Part shown: positions 44,045 to 54,019 of the stretch, piece after piece
Layout of the letters: each line of letters starts with the position of its first letter
Numbering within the stretch: the first letter of the stretch is position 1
Source of the DNA: Meghimatium bilineatum
Taxonomy: Eukaryota > Mollusca > Gastropoda > Stylommatophora > Philomycidae
DNA: 64,000 bases
Direction of reading: 5' to 3'
NCBI GenBank assembly: GCA_034231615.1
Contig: CM067312.1
Location: 9,431,885-9,495,884 of the forward strand
Made by a program: the position numbers and the translations under genes
The notes under the pieces: model-generated
What the model was told of the DNA's origin: nothing
Database searches by the model: none
What the model saw: the letters and a program-made list of their open reading frames with translations, nothing else

Positions 44045-44145
44045 CCCCTCTTATAGCAGGACAATGGTTCTACTAGATTTCCAGCAGGATGTAGTCTAGA
44101 GAACGGAAGTGCGTTGTGTCGCCGTTTTATGGTTGCAACCATATC
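44045..44145 (-). mobile_element. SINE family B, partial
   Basis: CTTATAGCAGGACAATGGTT, CTACTAGATTTCCAGCAGGA, TGTAGTCTAGAGAACGGAAG and TGCGTTGTGTCGCCG. Confidence 0.75.
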
Positions 44146-44454
44146 GCTAGTAGAGTAGGTCGACAGTACGAAAGAACCGGGTCTCATACTTACACGCTGG
44201 TCACCAAGCTCAAATCTAACCACGGTCACGCAGGCTAGATATATTTGCCGTTGTCCTTGTCGCTATCCACATAGCCAGACACGCTCACAATACCGTGTTT
44301 AAAGCAGATTTTTTAAGTTCTATCGAAAGGTGCAGATATCGCAGCCACACTTCCAACTCTAATTCAACATCAGGGCCGTATATACGTTTTCCCTAGATCG
44401 CAGGAGCGAGGGCTTATATCATGATGTGACATATTATTTCCAGAACGTGATCTT

Positions 44455-44605
44455 CCTTGTGGATTCTCTGCCGGAGCTAGAGACATAAACAATCTGATAT
44501 ATCACTGCAATATTGTCGTCTTTGGAGCGCTCTTCCCCTGCTACCCTTAACTCTGCCTTCAGTTATTATTCTTTCCATGCTGTTGTCTCTTTATATGACA
44601 TAGGG
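44455..44605. repeat. Unclassified interspersed repeat (partner at 4506)
   Basis: Shares GGAGCTAGAGACATAAACAA, TCTGATATATCACTGCAATA, CTTCCCCTGCTACCCTTAAC and TTTCCATGCTGTTGTCTCTT with 4506-4670 in the same order. Confidence 0.6.
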
Positions 44606-44739
44606 TTTATATGAAATATAAAATTTAAAAAAAAGATAATTCCCTTGTTTTCGTGCGATTTTTAATGACCTTTAGGGGGGGGGTAGGAGGGAAGAGAGGT
44701 GGCATATATCCTGCCTCTTGCGGTTTGCTTCCTATCACT

Positions 44740-44950
44740 TCTTCTTCTGTGTTGGTTCTCAACGCCCAATAGAAGCAGGTCGTCAACATGAGAACAACTT
44801 CGTTGAGATATCTGCGCCTCATACCCGAGACATCCTACTTCTTCATGACTTCTGTGCCACTGTAACTCTTTGAGGAATGGGTCAGGCAACCTCACTCTCA
44901 CAATCCTCCTTATTCGCCCTTTACGACATTTATGGCAGGTCACTATTCAT
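44740..44950 (-). mobile_element. SINE family A, decayed copy
   Basis: TTCTTCTTCTGTGTTGGTTC, TGAGATATCTGCGCCTCATA, CCGAGACATCCTACTTCTTC, CCTTATTCGCCCTTTACGAC. The middle is diverged. Confidence 0.65.
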
Positions 44951-45314
44951 CGATCCACTTTTATGGCCCATCAACACACTGGACGTAAACAACATACAAA
45001 GTAAACCGAAATTTTCTAACATTTGTATACTTCGTGACTACAAAAAAAAGCTTTCAAAGATACAAATAGAATCAATTCAGCGTTGATAAGATGAGGTGCC
45101 GGTAAAACAAGACGGTATGTCTGTCTATAGAGGAGCTCACAAACACAATTATAACCATTCGCTACCACTACAATCTGATTATTATCCCACTATTATCTTG
45201 TGTGTTATAACTCCTTATCATTACAGAACTAAAAGCTTTAGAAACAGTTTGGTCAAGGTCATGATCATTTTACGAGATAAATATTTTTTTCTTTTGTGAA
45301 GTCATGCTATCTAT

Positions 45315-45605
45315 TTGTGCACCGTGATACCGTGCTAGGTGATACCGTGCTAGGTGATACCGTGCTAGGTGATACCGTGCTATGTGATACCGTGCTAGGT
45401 GATACCGTGCTATGTGATACCGTGCTATGTGATACCGTGCTATGTGATACCGTGCTATGTGATACCGTGCTAGGTCATACCGTCCTACGTGATGCCGTGC
45501 TATGTGATACCGTGCTATGTGATACCGTGCTAGGTGATACAGTGCTATGTGATACCGTGCTAGGTCATACCATCCTACGTGATACCGTGCTATGTGATAA
45601 CATGA
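45315..45605. repeat. 15 bp minisatellite, open on both strands
   Basis: About 19 units of GATACCGTGCTAGGT / GATACCGTGCTATGT. Five codons per unit and no stop on either strand give a 127-codon plus frame (GDTVL) and a 144-codon minus frame (ARYHI). Neither has gene features. Confidence 0.95.
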
Positions 45606-45714
45606 TTGCTGGTGCGCCTCTTGTCCTTGTATTTCCGGCATTAGAACCTGTGCTTTCGTGCCCTGCTCGATATAGATGATGGGCCTACTAATCGTAGTTA
45701 ACAACCTCAGTTGG

Positions 45715-46335
45715 CTAGTCCTATCTCCACTTCAAGGAATTAGCTTAGGTTAAGGCACAAAATAGATCATTACGTCCCATCTACACTTCAAGGAATTAGC
45801 CTACGTGAGGACACAAGATAGATAATTAAGTCACATCTCCACTTCAAGGAATTATCCTAGGTGAAGGCACAAAATAGATAATTAAGTCCCATCTCTACTT
45901 CAAGGAATTAGCTTACGTGAGAACACAAGATAGATAATTAAGTCACATCTCCACTTCAAGGAATTAGCCTAGGTGAAGGCACAAAATAGATAATTAAGTC
46001 CCATCTCCACTTCAAGGAATTAGCCTAGATGAAGGCACAAAATAGATAATTAAGTCCCATCTCCACTTCAAGGAATTAGCCTAGGTGAAGGCACAAAATA
46101 GATAATTAAGTCCCATCTCCACTTCAAGGAATTAGCCTAGGTGAAGGCACAAAATAGATAATTAAGTCCCATCTCCACTTCAAGGAATTAGCCTAGGTGA
46201 AGGCACAAAATAGATAATTAAGTCACATCTCCACTTCAAGGAATTAGCCTAGGTGAATGCACAAAATAGATAATTAAGTCCCATCTCCACTTCAAGGAAT
46301 TAGCTTAGGTGAGGGCACAAGATAGATAATTTGTA
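45715..46335. repeat. 56 bp minisatellite
   Basis: About eleven units with TCCACTTCAAGGAATTAGCC, TAGGTGAAGGCACAAAATAG and ATAATTAAGTCCCATC. Confidence 0.96.
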
Positions 46336-46344
46336 GAATCGTTG

Positions 46345-46740
46345 TGTATCATCACCATCAGGTCTGGTCTCTACATTGCAGGTTGACTACAACGGACACA
46401 GAACATCTTCTTCACTTTCCTTGGTTGTGCACTCTGATAGACTGTATCATGTCCATCTCATATCCCCCTCCCACGTGTTTCTTTCTCTCCGTCCCTCCAC
46501 TCTACGTTCAAATAAGGTCTTCAACAAAGTTTCATGTCTAAAGTATTTAATTTGGTGGGATTTTTCTGTTAATAGTTCTTTTTTCATATGAAGTGTTGAC
46601 AAAACATTTTTGTTTTCTTGTATTTCCATGAAGTTCTCCCTACGCTTTTCCATCTCAAATGCATCAATTATGTCTTGTAGCTGTTTGATCATTATCCATG
46701 TTTCTGAGGCATATATTAATATATAATAGGTCAAGAAATT
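46345..46740 (-). mobile_element. LINE family 2, 3' end
   Basis: Minus strand: YYILIYASETWIMIKQLQDI, IDAFEMEKRRENF, STLHMKKELLTE, IKYFRHETLLKTLFERRVEG and RRERNTWEGDMRWT. The order matches family 2 (LYGSEAWTLTN; GHIKRHDNLLKTLLEG). Confidence 0.8.
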
Positions 46741-46869
46741 TATAATTATATTTTTTTTTCCATTGCAATTCCATCTTTTTCTTCGATTTTTTCATAACAT
46801 ACTTTGCAGAAAATATTTAGAGGGAGTGGGGACCGTTTCATTCACCATTTGTCTTAATGCTTTTAGTAC

Positions 46870-47455
46870 TGAAAGTCATGTGTACTGAACGACATGGTGT
46901 TTTAGTTCACATGTTGCAACAAACACTGTGTTTTAGTTCACATTTTTCATGAAACACAGTGTTTTAGTTCACATGTTGCAACAAACACAGTGTTTTAGTT
47001 CACATGTTGCAACAAACACTGTGTTTTAGTTCACATGTTGCAACATACACGGTGTTTTAGTTCACATGTTTCATGGTTGGTTGGTTGCTAATCCAGCGGT
47101 CCATGGACTCATGTCTTTTGACCTAATGCCATTAAATGGCATTATATTGCTGGGAAGTAACATGTTTCATGAAACATAGTCTTTTAGTTCACATGTTTCA
47201 TGAAACACGGTGTTTTAGTTCACATTTTTCATGAGACACAGTGTTTTAGTTCACATTTTTCATGAAACACGGTCGTTTAGTTCACATTTTTCATGAGACA
47301 TGGTGTTTTAGTTCACATGTTTCATGAAACACGGTGTTTTAGTTCACATTTTTCATGAGACACGGTGTTTTAGTTCACATGTTGCAACAAACACTGTGTT
47401 TTTAGTTTATATGTCTCATGAAATACGGTGTTTTAGTTCACATATTTCCACAAAC
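46870..47455. repeat. 31 bp minisatellite just before enterin exon 2
   Basis: About seventeen units of GGTGTTTTAGTTCACATGTT plus TCATGAAACAC, with GCAACAAACAC variants. It ends about 60 bp before the exon 2 acceptor and is interrupted by a small insertion at 47076-47159. Confidence 0.95.
47076..47159 (-). mobile_element. (CCAA)n-tailed element, 84 bp copy
   Basis: GTTGGTTGGTTGCTAATCCA, GCGGTCCATGGACTCATGTC and ATTAAATGGCATTATATTGC. ACATGTTTCATG flanks it on both sides (47064-47075, 47160-47171), but this string is also part of the array unit, so the duplication is likely rather than proven. Matches the end at 30680-30730 in reverse. Confidence 0.65.
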
Positions 47456-47515
47456 AAACACATAAATAAACCCACAGTAAAGATGTAACCGTATTTATTT
47501 ATTCTTTCCATACAG

Positions 47516-49614
47516 GTAACAATAAAGAAAGCATCAATTATCTGAAAGAGCGACTAAAACGAAACACGTTTAGGAATGGTTTCACAGACAAGAACAAAGA
47601 TGAATATGTCAATCTACAGACCAACAACCAAGACATGTTTCCTTATTCAGACCATAGCGAATCACCTTACAGACTTGGGTTTGTTAGCAAGTCATCTGGG
47701 GACAATTACAATACATTATCAAATCTGATATCAGAACTAGAATCACAGAACTTACAACGTGACACAATAGAGGCCCCTTCAAATTTTGAGTATTTGTTAA
47801 ACTCTATTAAGAAACGAGATCCGGAGATTGATACAGATGACCGGTCGGATTTAGATGACCTCAGGAATTTTGATAATGAAGATGATATAGATGTTGTTAG
47901 ACGAAGGGTGCCACAGTTCGCTCACAGCTTTATAGGAAAACGGCGGCATCAAAACACAAATAATGGCAGCCTGTTGAAAAGAATGCCAGCGCAGTTGTTT
48001 GTCAGAAGAGCCCCGCATTATTCTCATAGTTTTGTTGGGAAAAGATCTGTAAGGCAACAAGATTTTAACTCTAAGAACATTCACGGCGACTTGTCTGATA
48101 AAACATTTGATTACCCTGATATTTTTCAAGGCAAGGAACCTACTTTCGTACTTCCTTCTCATGCTGGGTTTCAGGAGAATGGCAACTTCATATCAGACCC
48201 ACATTCTCAGTACAACGAGAAGTCACCGGTTCATAATGTGGTAAAGAGGTCTACTGATGAGGATAAAAGAGGTCCGACCTTTGGTCATAGTTTTGTAGGA
48301 AAGAGAGGACCACGATTTGGTCATAGTTTTGTAGGAAAGAGAGGACCGCGATTTGGTCATAGTTTCGTGGGGAAAAGGCTCAGTTTTGGTCATAGTTTCG
48401 TGGGGAAACGTGAAGATGACAGCGAGGAAGATTTTGAAACTAATGTGATTAATGATGATGATGAAGGTGACATGAGTAGAGTTTTGTCTCTAGAGGAATA
48501 TCCAGAACAGACTGACTTTGACAGTGACCATGATTCCTCTGAGGAAAGTGTGGAGATTGCAGATAAAAGGCAACAGCGATATAATTACAATCCTTCAAAT
48601 TTTTTGGGAAAACGCCCAAGTTTTAGTCATAGTTTTGTTGGTAAAAGAGGTCCAAGATTTGGTCATAATTTTGTAGGAAAACGGCCAAGCTTTGGTCATA
48701 GTTTTGTAGGTAAAAGAGGTCCAAGTTTTGGGCATAGCTTTGTTGGGAAGAGAGGTCCAAGATTTGGTCATAGTTTTGTTGGAAAGAGAGGCCCAGCTTT
48801 TGGTCATAGTTTTGTTGGAAAGCGTCCAAGCTTTGGTCATAGTTTTGTGGGTAAGAGAGGTCCAAGTTTTGGTCATAATTTTGTTGGGAAACGTCCAGGA
48901 TTTAGCCATAGCTTTGTAGGAAAGCGTGATGGAAGCTTTGATAATATTCTTTCAGAGAAACAAAGAACAAGCATTGCAGACTTTATGGCGACTGAAAATG
49001 ATGTTGAAGACTTTAGCAGAAATGCGGTCCCAGTTGAGTTGCAGAAAAACAGCAGTGACTCAACATCACTGAAGGATTTTTTTGAGCAAGGAAATTCTGA
49101 GACTGATCTGAACACATCACCAGACGCTAGTGACTCCGAAGACGATAAAAGAGTACCAGCTTTTGGGCATAGTTTTGTAGGTAAAAGGGCTCCCGGATTT
49201 GGGCATAATTTTGTAGGCAAAAGGGCTCCAGGATTTGGGCATAATTTTGTAGGCAAAAGGGCTCCCGGATTTGGGCATAATTTTGTAGGCAAAAGGGCTC
49301 CAGGATTTGGACATAATTTTGTAGGCAAAAGGGCTCCAGGGTTTGGACACAGTTTTGTCGGGAAAAGAGCTCCAGGGTTTGGCCACAACTTTGTTGGTAA
49401 AAGAGTTCCGGGGTTTGGACATAGTTTTGTAGGTAAACGTGAGAATGATTTGTATGATATTGATAACATTTCATCAGAAGAAGTATTAGCATCTGAAAAT
49501 ATGGAAGATCTAGTAAACCATGTCAGTGAAGAACAGTTTAAACAATATCAAGAAGGCAACAGTATATCCGATATCAACAGCAACAAAATAGGCGTATTTT
49601 ATTCTGATAATTAA
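47516..49614 (+). CDS. Enterin precursor, exon 2: neuropeptide repeats
   Basis: Encodes the prohormone cut into enterins, amidated peptides ending in HSFV-amide known from Aplysia gut and nervous system, where they inhibit gut movement. The exon starts after TTCTTTCCATACAG and is open from 47516 to the TAA at 49612-49614; an in-frame stop at 47467 lies before the acceptor. Order: NNKESINYLKERLKR, an acidic spacer, two single peptides (VPQFAHSFIGKR at 47908, APHYSHSFVGKR at 48010), a group of four (48271-48411), an acidic spacer, QQRYNYNPSNFLGKR (48571), a group of nine (48616-48927), a spacer, a group of eight (49153-49440), and an acidic tail. That makes 23 enterin-type copies, each followed by GKR (amidation Gly plus dibasic cleavage site). 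Seven copies end HNFV rather than HSFV. The spacers are rich in D, E and S. With exon 1 the product is 723 residues. Identity is certain at family level; orthology to Aplysia enterin is inferred. Confidence 0.95.
48271..48411 (+). repeat. Enterin coding repeats, group of four
   Basis: GPTFGHSFVGKR, two GPRFGHSFVGKR and LSFGHSFVGKR. Units are 36 bp, the last 33 bp. Confidence 0.97.
48616..48927 (+). repeat. Enterin coding repeats, group of nine
   Basis: Mix of 36 bp units (GPRFGHNFV, GPSFGHSFV, GPRFGHSFV, GPAFGHSFV, GPSFGHNFV) and 33 bp units (PSFSHSFV, PSFGHSFV twice, PGFSHSFV), each plus GKR. Confidence 0.97.
49153..49440 (+). repeat. Enterin coding repeats, group of eight
   Basis: Eight exact 36 bp units: VPAFGHSFV, four APGFGHNFV, APGFGHSFV, APGFGHNFV, VPGFGHSFV. 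The four consecutive HNFV units alternate CCC and CCA proline codons, a sign of a recent 72 bp duplication. Confidence 0.97.
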
Positions 49615-49782
49615 TGTTGCAATGTTATTTTGTTGCATGATTTCAGTTCTTGAAACTTGAATCAACCTTCACGACAACATTGTTATGTTTGCGTGAAAAC
49701 TGACAATGCAAAAGTTACAATTTGCATTGCTTTAAAAATATTATTTAGCAACTTATTAGCAACAACAAAAGCATGATTAAAG

Positions 49783-49788
49783 AATAAA
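49783..49788 (+). terminator. Enterin polyadenylation signal
   Basis: AATAAA about 170 nt after the stop codon, in AT-rich sequence with T-rich stretches after it. The 3' untranslated region would be about 190-200 nt. Confidence 0.7.
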
Positions 49789-49799
49789 CATACAATGTA

Positions 49800-50205
49800 T
49801 TATTTATTGTTATAAGGACACAAAAATACAAGATCTACAACTTGTCTTTGCCAGTTCCATTGATTTCTTTATTATAGTTTATTTAGTTAAAGTAATAACT
49901 GTTATGTCATGATCTACTTAGTTCTTTGTTCGAAATTTTTTAGTTTCTCATTTTCAATATTATTCGTTGTCTTGTTTATTTGATTCTCGAGAACTTAAGC
50001 AACTAAGCTCTTGTTTTTCATGTGAAATTTTATTTTAAAACTTATTTTTTTATGGATGGAAGTTTTACCACAGCTTTTTTCCATACCCTTAAGACTTCTC
50101 CCAGCGTTATGTAAGTCTGTGAAAAGGAGTCTCCTACTCACAGAAGGGCTCGTGAGTGTGTATGTAGAAGCCATGTTTTGTCATTTCAGACATTTCAATC
50201 ACATT
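49800..50205. other. Downstream of enterin, no gene recognised
   Basis: AT-rich with no array, domain or element end. Confidence 0.4.
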
Positions 50206-50214
50206 AAAGCCTGA

Positions 50215-50455
50215 AACATTTTGGTGGTCTCAGTGTTGACCACTTCTGACCACATACTCAAAATGTTGACCACTTCTGACCGCACACTCAAAATGTTGAC
50301 CACTTCTGACCACACACTTAAAATGTTGACCACACACTCAAAATGTTGAGCACTTTTGACAACACACTCAAAATATTGACCACACACTCAAAATGTTGAC
50401 CACTTCTGACCACAGACTCAAACTGTTGACCACTTCTGACCACACGCTCAAAATT
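50215..50455. repeat. 30 bp minisatellite
   Basis: About eight units of AAAATGTTGACCACTTCTGA plus CCACACACTC. Confidence 0.94.
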
Positions 50456-50649
50456 ACTGAATGGTATTAAAACAGGAGAAACATGATAACTAAGATTTGA
50501 TATTTTTACAATGGGATTCTGCAACACGCTAATGATACCATCACAGTTGCTACAAATGGAAGAAAACGTGTAATGGCGGAGCATCAGTGTAGCAACAGAT
50601 ACTGGGAGTACAGCATTCAACGAACACAAATAGCAAGAGAACATTAGAG

Positions 50650-50885
50650 ATCTGCGAGTCGAAGTGGTTAAAACGATCGCCTTATGTTCAAGAGGTCACG
50701 GGATGAAATCTGGTTGGTCGACTTCTTGTATATAAAATGATTTTTGTTGGTTGTTTTTTTTCTCGAATATCCCTAGGAAATCGCTGGACGCTATAGGGTT
50801 GCATGCTATTGTTGTTACTTTCTGCAGGCAGTGTGTCGTTTCGTTGAGAAAGGGCAAAGTACATATGAGAAAACCCGAATACAAT
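50650..50885 (+). mobile_element. tRNA-derived SINE (D), decayed copy
   Basis: Head GAAGTGGTTAAAACGATCGC and AGAGGTCACGGGATGAAATC (degenerate B box). Body GTGTGTCGTTTCGTTGAGAA and AAGTACATATGAGAAAACCC, as at 29300-29340. Confidence 0.65.
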
Positions 50886-50889
50886 GAAA

Positions 50890-52130
50890 TCAGTCCTTTG
50901 CGCATTTGAAACTTCCTTTGAAATCGCAGAAATACAATGTTAATGGTCGATTTTAAGAATCAAAACTTCTGTGAAAACAATAACATTACATGAATGGCTC
51001 AACGCTTGAACAATTCCATAGTTTAAATATACTGCAACCCATGTTTCACATCTATAAATTGCTGATTGGAATATGTTTGCTCTGATAAAATATTATTCAA
51101 CTTTACTTGTTGGTGCATTGTCAAAAACGTTTTCATTTGTGCAAGTTGTGATGTCGCTTTTGCAATTCTTCTCTTGATTTCTTCTATTATTTTTACATTT
51201 CAACAACGGTACCTTGCTTTTTTTGTTGTTATTGTTGTTTGTTTTTTTTTGTTGTTTTTTTAATGGCTTCAGAGGTCAGTTCCCCACTATGATCAAGTCT
51301 TTGTGAAAGCATGCACTCGATAGTCCCTCTGTCCATGATATTCTTAAGACACCCATCGTCTTGTTTATACAGTGGATTTTGTGTCTGAAATCACTGAGTA
51401 TTATCGCTTGGCGCTACGGGGTGATTGCCACGAGCAACAAGCGACGTGATATTTTGCTGCGAGAGATACGCCTTTTGATGCCTTTTCTAGAATTTCTTTC
51501 AAGTACAGATATCTTTTTTTCATCGGCGATGCCATTGCCTATGTCTCAACTTTCTTTTGCGATCAATTACTATGTATCCAGTCTGATATTAGTCATGTAT
51601 AGAGGGTTAGTTTAAGTTCGTTGTGTGGTGCCCTATAGTTCCTATAGATCAGATTATCGCTCTGTAAACAGAGAAATTTGAATAGTTCTGTATTATATAT
51701 TCTGATTCCGTGTTATGTCTCTTACTTCTTCCAGTTTCGCTGATGCAGGCTGTAGAGCCTCTGATGCTGATTTCGTGAAAGTATGTTTTTAGACCAGTGG
51801 ATTTAAACCAAATTGGCTAGTGGATCCCTTTTTGAAGAAAAAAATAATAATTTCTGCCGTGACACCCCTGGTGAATAAATAAAAGGAGGCTTTCACTTTA
51901 TGTACAAGTCACCGCGATTTGTTAAGCTTTATCTCTATAATTGTTGTGTATCGATCAAATGGCTACCTTCTTAGTACCCCCTCTGGACGACCACCACCCT
52001 CCGCCCCAGTTTCAAAATTTGTCTCCGTTGCTTCTTTGGGGGCCATATGGCCCACTTTGAGAATCTACATTCTAGACTGCAAGTGTTCTCACAATATTCT
52101 CACTTGTTCGTTTCTCTTCCATTTGTGTAT
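50890..52130. other. No gene recognised
   Basis: The minus strand near 51415-51540 has a basic DEKKISVLERNSRKGIKRRI-like segment, perhaps transposon-derived, but nothing diagnostic. The stretch 51790-52030 has CCAGTGGATTTAAACC and GTACCCCCTCTGGACGACC, reminiscent of hAT-type MITEs; no paired ends were found. Confidence 0.35.
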
Positions 52131-52134
52131 GTGG

Positions 52135-52330
52135 TCTCTTCCATTTGTGTATGTGGTTGTCTACCTATATATTTATGTGTTTATCTACCTATATATGTGT
52201 GTGGTTTTCTACCTATATATGTGTGTGGTTGTCTACCTATATATGTGTGTGTGTGTGGTTGTCTACCTATATATGTATGTGTTTGTCTACCTATATATGT
52301 GTGTGGTTGTCTACATATATATTTATATAT
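52135..52330. repeat. 24 bp-type minisatellite
   Basis: About seven units of GTGGTTGTCTACCTATATAT plus GTGT, variable length. Open frames through it (WLSTYICV) are artefacts. Confidence 0.9.
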
Positions 52331-52637
52331 CTTCGTCGTGAACTCTCAGTTTTCCATCCTGCTTTAACAAATACAAACAAATTACCTCCTGTCCACTCAA
52401 AAATAAACAACATTGATCAACATCTATAACAGGTAAAAGTAAACAGTGGAGAATCTACAGCAACCTCCGGACACTCACAGACAAGGTTGCAAGACCAGCA
52501 CTCACCTTCAGATCCGTCAAGTCTACATAATAGACCTACTGTGCCACGTTAATGGTTTGCTATTTATAGGAAAGTCCTACATATTTGAGTAACTAATGTA
52601 AACAAATATTGACTATCCCAAGAAAGTATCCGTCTAT

Positions 52638-52800
<163 letters not shown>

Positions 52801-52854
52801 ATGAATGTTTCACCTAGTGGCTTCTGGTGACATTTCTAAAGTATGGCTAAGTCA

Positions 52855-52925
52855 TCAAACTATGGATGCTTGCCTACAACTACAAAATTCCTCCCTGCAA
52901 CACCTTAACAGGAAACATGCAGTAT
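52855..52925 (+). mobile_element. SINE (C), 3' fragment
   Basis: TTCCTCCCTGCAACACCTTA and ACAGGAAACATGCAGTATAT match 29088-29125. Confidence 0.55.
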
Positions 52926-52975
52926 ATGACAGTTGACTAAGTCATTATCAGTATGGGATTAAATAGGAGTACAGT

Positions 52976-53199
52976 CATCATCATCAGGTGCCATGCCGGC
53001 TGACGTAGGCGGTTATGGCTCTCCACAGCTCTGTCCAATGTTTTATGTATCAAAGTCGTTGTTGTTTCCTTGCCGTGCCACGTGTACAAACTGTCTAATA
53101 TTTTCTCACGTTGTCGCCCTCTGTCTCTGTTGCCTTCAATTTTGCCTGTTGTGACTATGTTCTCTAAACCTGACTGTCTCATGAAGTGGTCAAAAAAAG
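52976..53199 (-). mobile_element. LINE 3' end inserted in the MITE
   Basis: Flanked by GGAGTACAGT (52966-52975 and 53200-53209). Minus strand: HFMRQSGLENIVTTGKIEGN, RDRGRQREKILDSL, then TLIHKTLDRAVESHNRLRQ. The (GAT)n tail is seen as CATCATCATC at 52976-52986. Similar to 61085-61265. Confidence 0.85.
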
Positions 53200-53215
53200 G
53201 GAGTACAGTAGAAAT

Positions 53216-53404
53216 GGTAAATGGATTAAAGATCAGGGATTGAAATGCGGTGTTGCTAGAAGTGAACATTTTGGAGGGCGCAGAAGAATGATGGTCAACC
53301 AGCATAGGACCGGTACTGTCAGCAGAAGTGTAATGGCGGATACACTCAAGGAGAGATTGGAGCAGCTTTGGACGTGTCCAGTTTGCAGTGATGATGATCC
53401 GACG

Positions 53405-53440
<36 letters not shown>
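53216..53440 (+). mobile_element. (TAAC)n-tailed retroelement, truncated copy
   Basis: Flanked by ACAGTAGAAAT (53205-53215 and 53441-53451), a target-site duplication in the MITE end. Codes for NGKWIKDQGLKCGVARSEHF, GGRRRMMVNQHRTGTVSRSV, MADTLKERLEQLWTCPVCSD, DDPTTN and stop, then nine to ten TAAC units. Same coding end as 38552-38980. Confidence 0.85.
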
Positions 53441-53442
<2 letters not shown>

Positions 53443-54019
53443 AGTAGAAATTCGATTAAACGAACTAATTGGGATCAGCCGATTCAGATAATTAGATGTA
53501 GTTCAAGAAATAAATAATACAGTATATACACATACAATCATGCATTGAAATGAACGGAATTCTATTGATAAAAGTACATCAATATGTGAGCAACTATGTA
53601 TTGCAAATAAACTACACAGTAACGGCACGTGCGCACTGCGCCGGGATCTCTCTACCGCGTCCGCTAACGCTCTCACGCTAAAATTATTTCACCCAGATTC
53701 GATTCAGATAATTGGGGATTCGGTTAATTGAGATTTGAATACTTGGTTTTCTACTGTATTTTAGTTTTTGCTGACAGTATTACCTGAAATGCGACTTTCA
53801 TTATTTTGTATGGTCACGCGATATCATATATCAAGAATATGAACTGGACATGTTCTTGCACCGTCACCTCTGTCCTGATTCATGTCCATTCCCTATACAT
53901 TTTAGACAATTATATCTAAGTCAGAGATTTTGTCACTTTTTTCCACCTCCACCTAACTGTCCAAGCTTGATTAGTTTTCCCTTTCTCGAATCTAGGCGTT
54001 GGTGTAAGGGGTGGTGGTC

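Larger units (their letters stand above)
18619..47515 (+). other. Enterin intron 1 (inferred, 28.9 kb)
   Basis: Bounded by GTAAGA at 18619 and by TTTATTTATTCTTTCCATACAG ending at 47515 (pyrimidine-rich, clean AG). It holds LINE and SINE insertions and about twenty tandem arrays listed separately, and no other host gene was recognised in it. The intron call rests on phase and splice-site agreement, not on transcripts. Confidence 0.72.
52972..53757. mobile_element. pogo/Tigger-like MITE carrying two nested insertions
   Basis: Termini are CAGTAGAAATTCGATTAAAC (left, restarting at 53442 after the insertions) and TTTTCTACTG (right, ending about 53757), with TA on the outer side of both ends. CGATTAAACGAACTAATTGG and CCGATTCAGATAATTAGA form the internal palindrome typical of Tigger termini (CTCGATTATCCGAAC). 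No transposase is present; without its insertions it is about 320 bp. Confidence 0.78.

Noticed and set aside
45296-45704. Repeat-protein genes on both strands
   Set aside because: Both frames arise from a 15 bp array that lacks stops on either strand.
48595-49492. Long minus-strand open frames opposite the enterin repeats (up to 198 codons)
   Set aside because: They mirror the 36 bp coding repeats of the plus strand and have no own start context, signal or domain.
51361-51615. 84-codon plus-strand gene with hydrophobic stretches
   Set aside because: No signal peptide, partner exon or family was recognised; the opposite strand has an equally weak basic frame.
53409-53440. Telomere-like repeat
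   Set aside because: The unit is TAAC, not TTAGGG, and it is the tail of a retroelement bounded by a target-site duplication.
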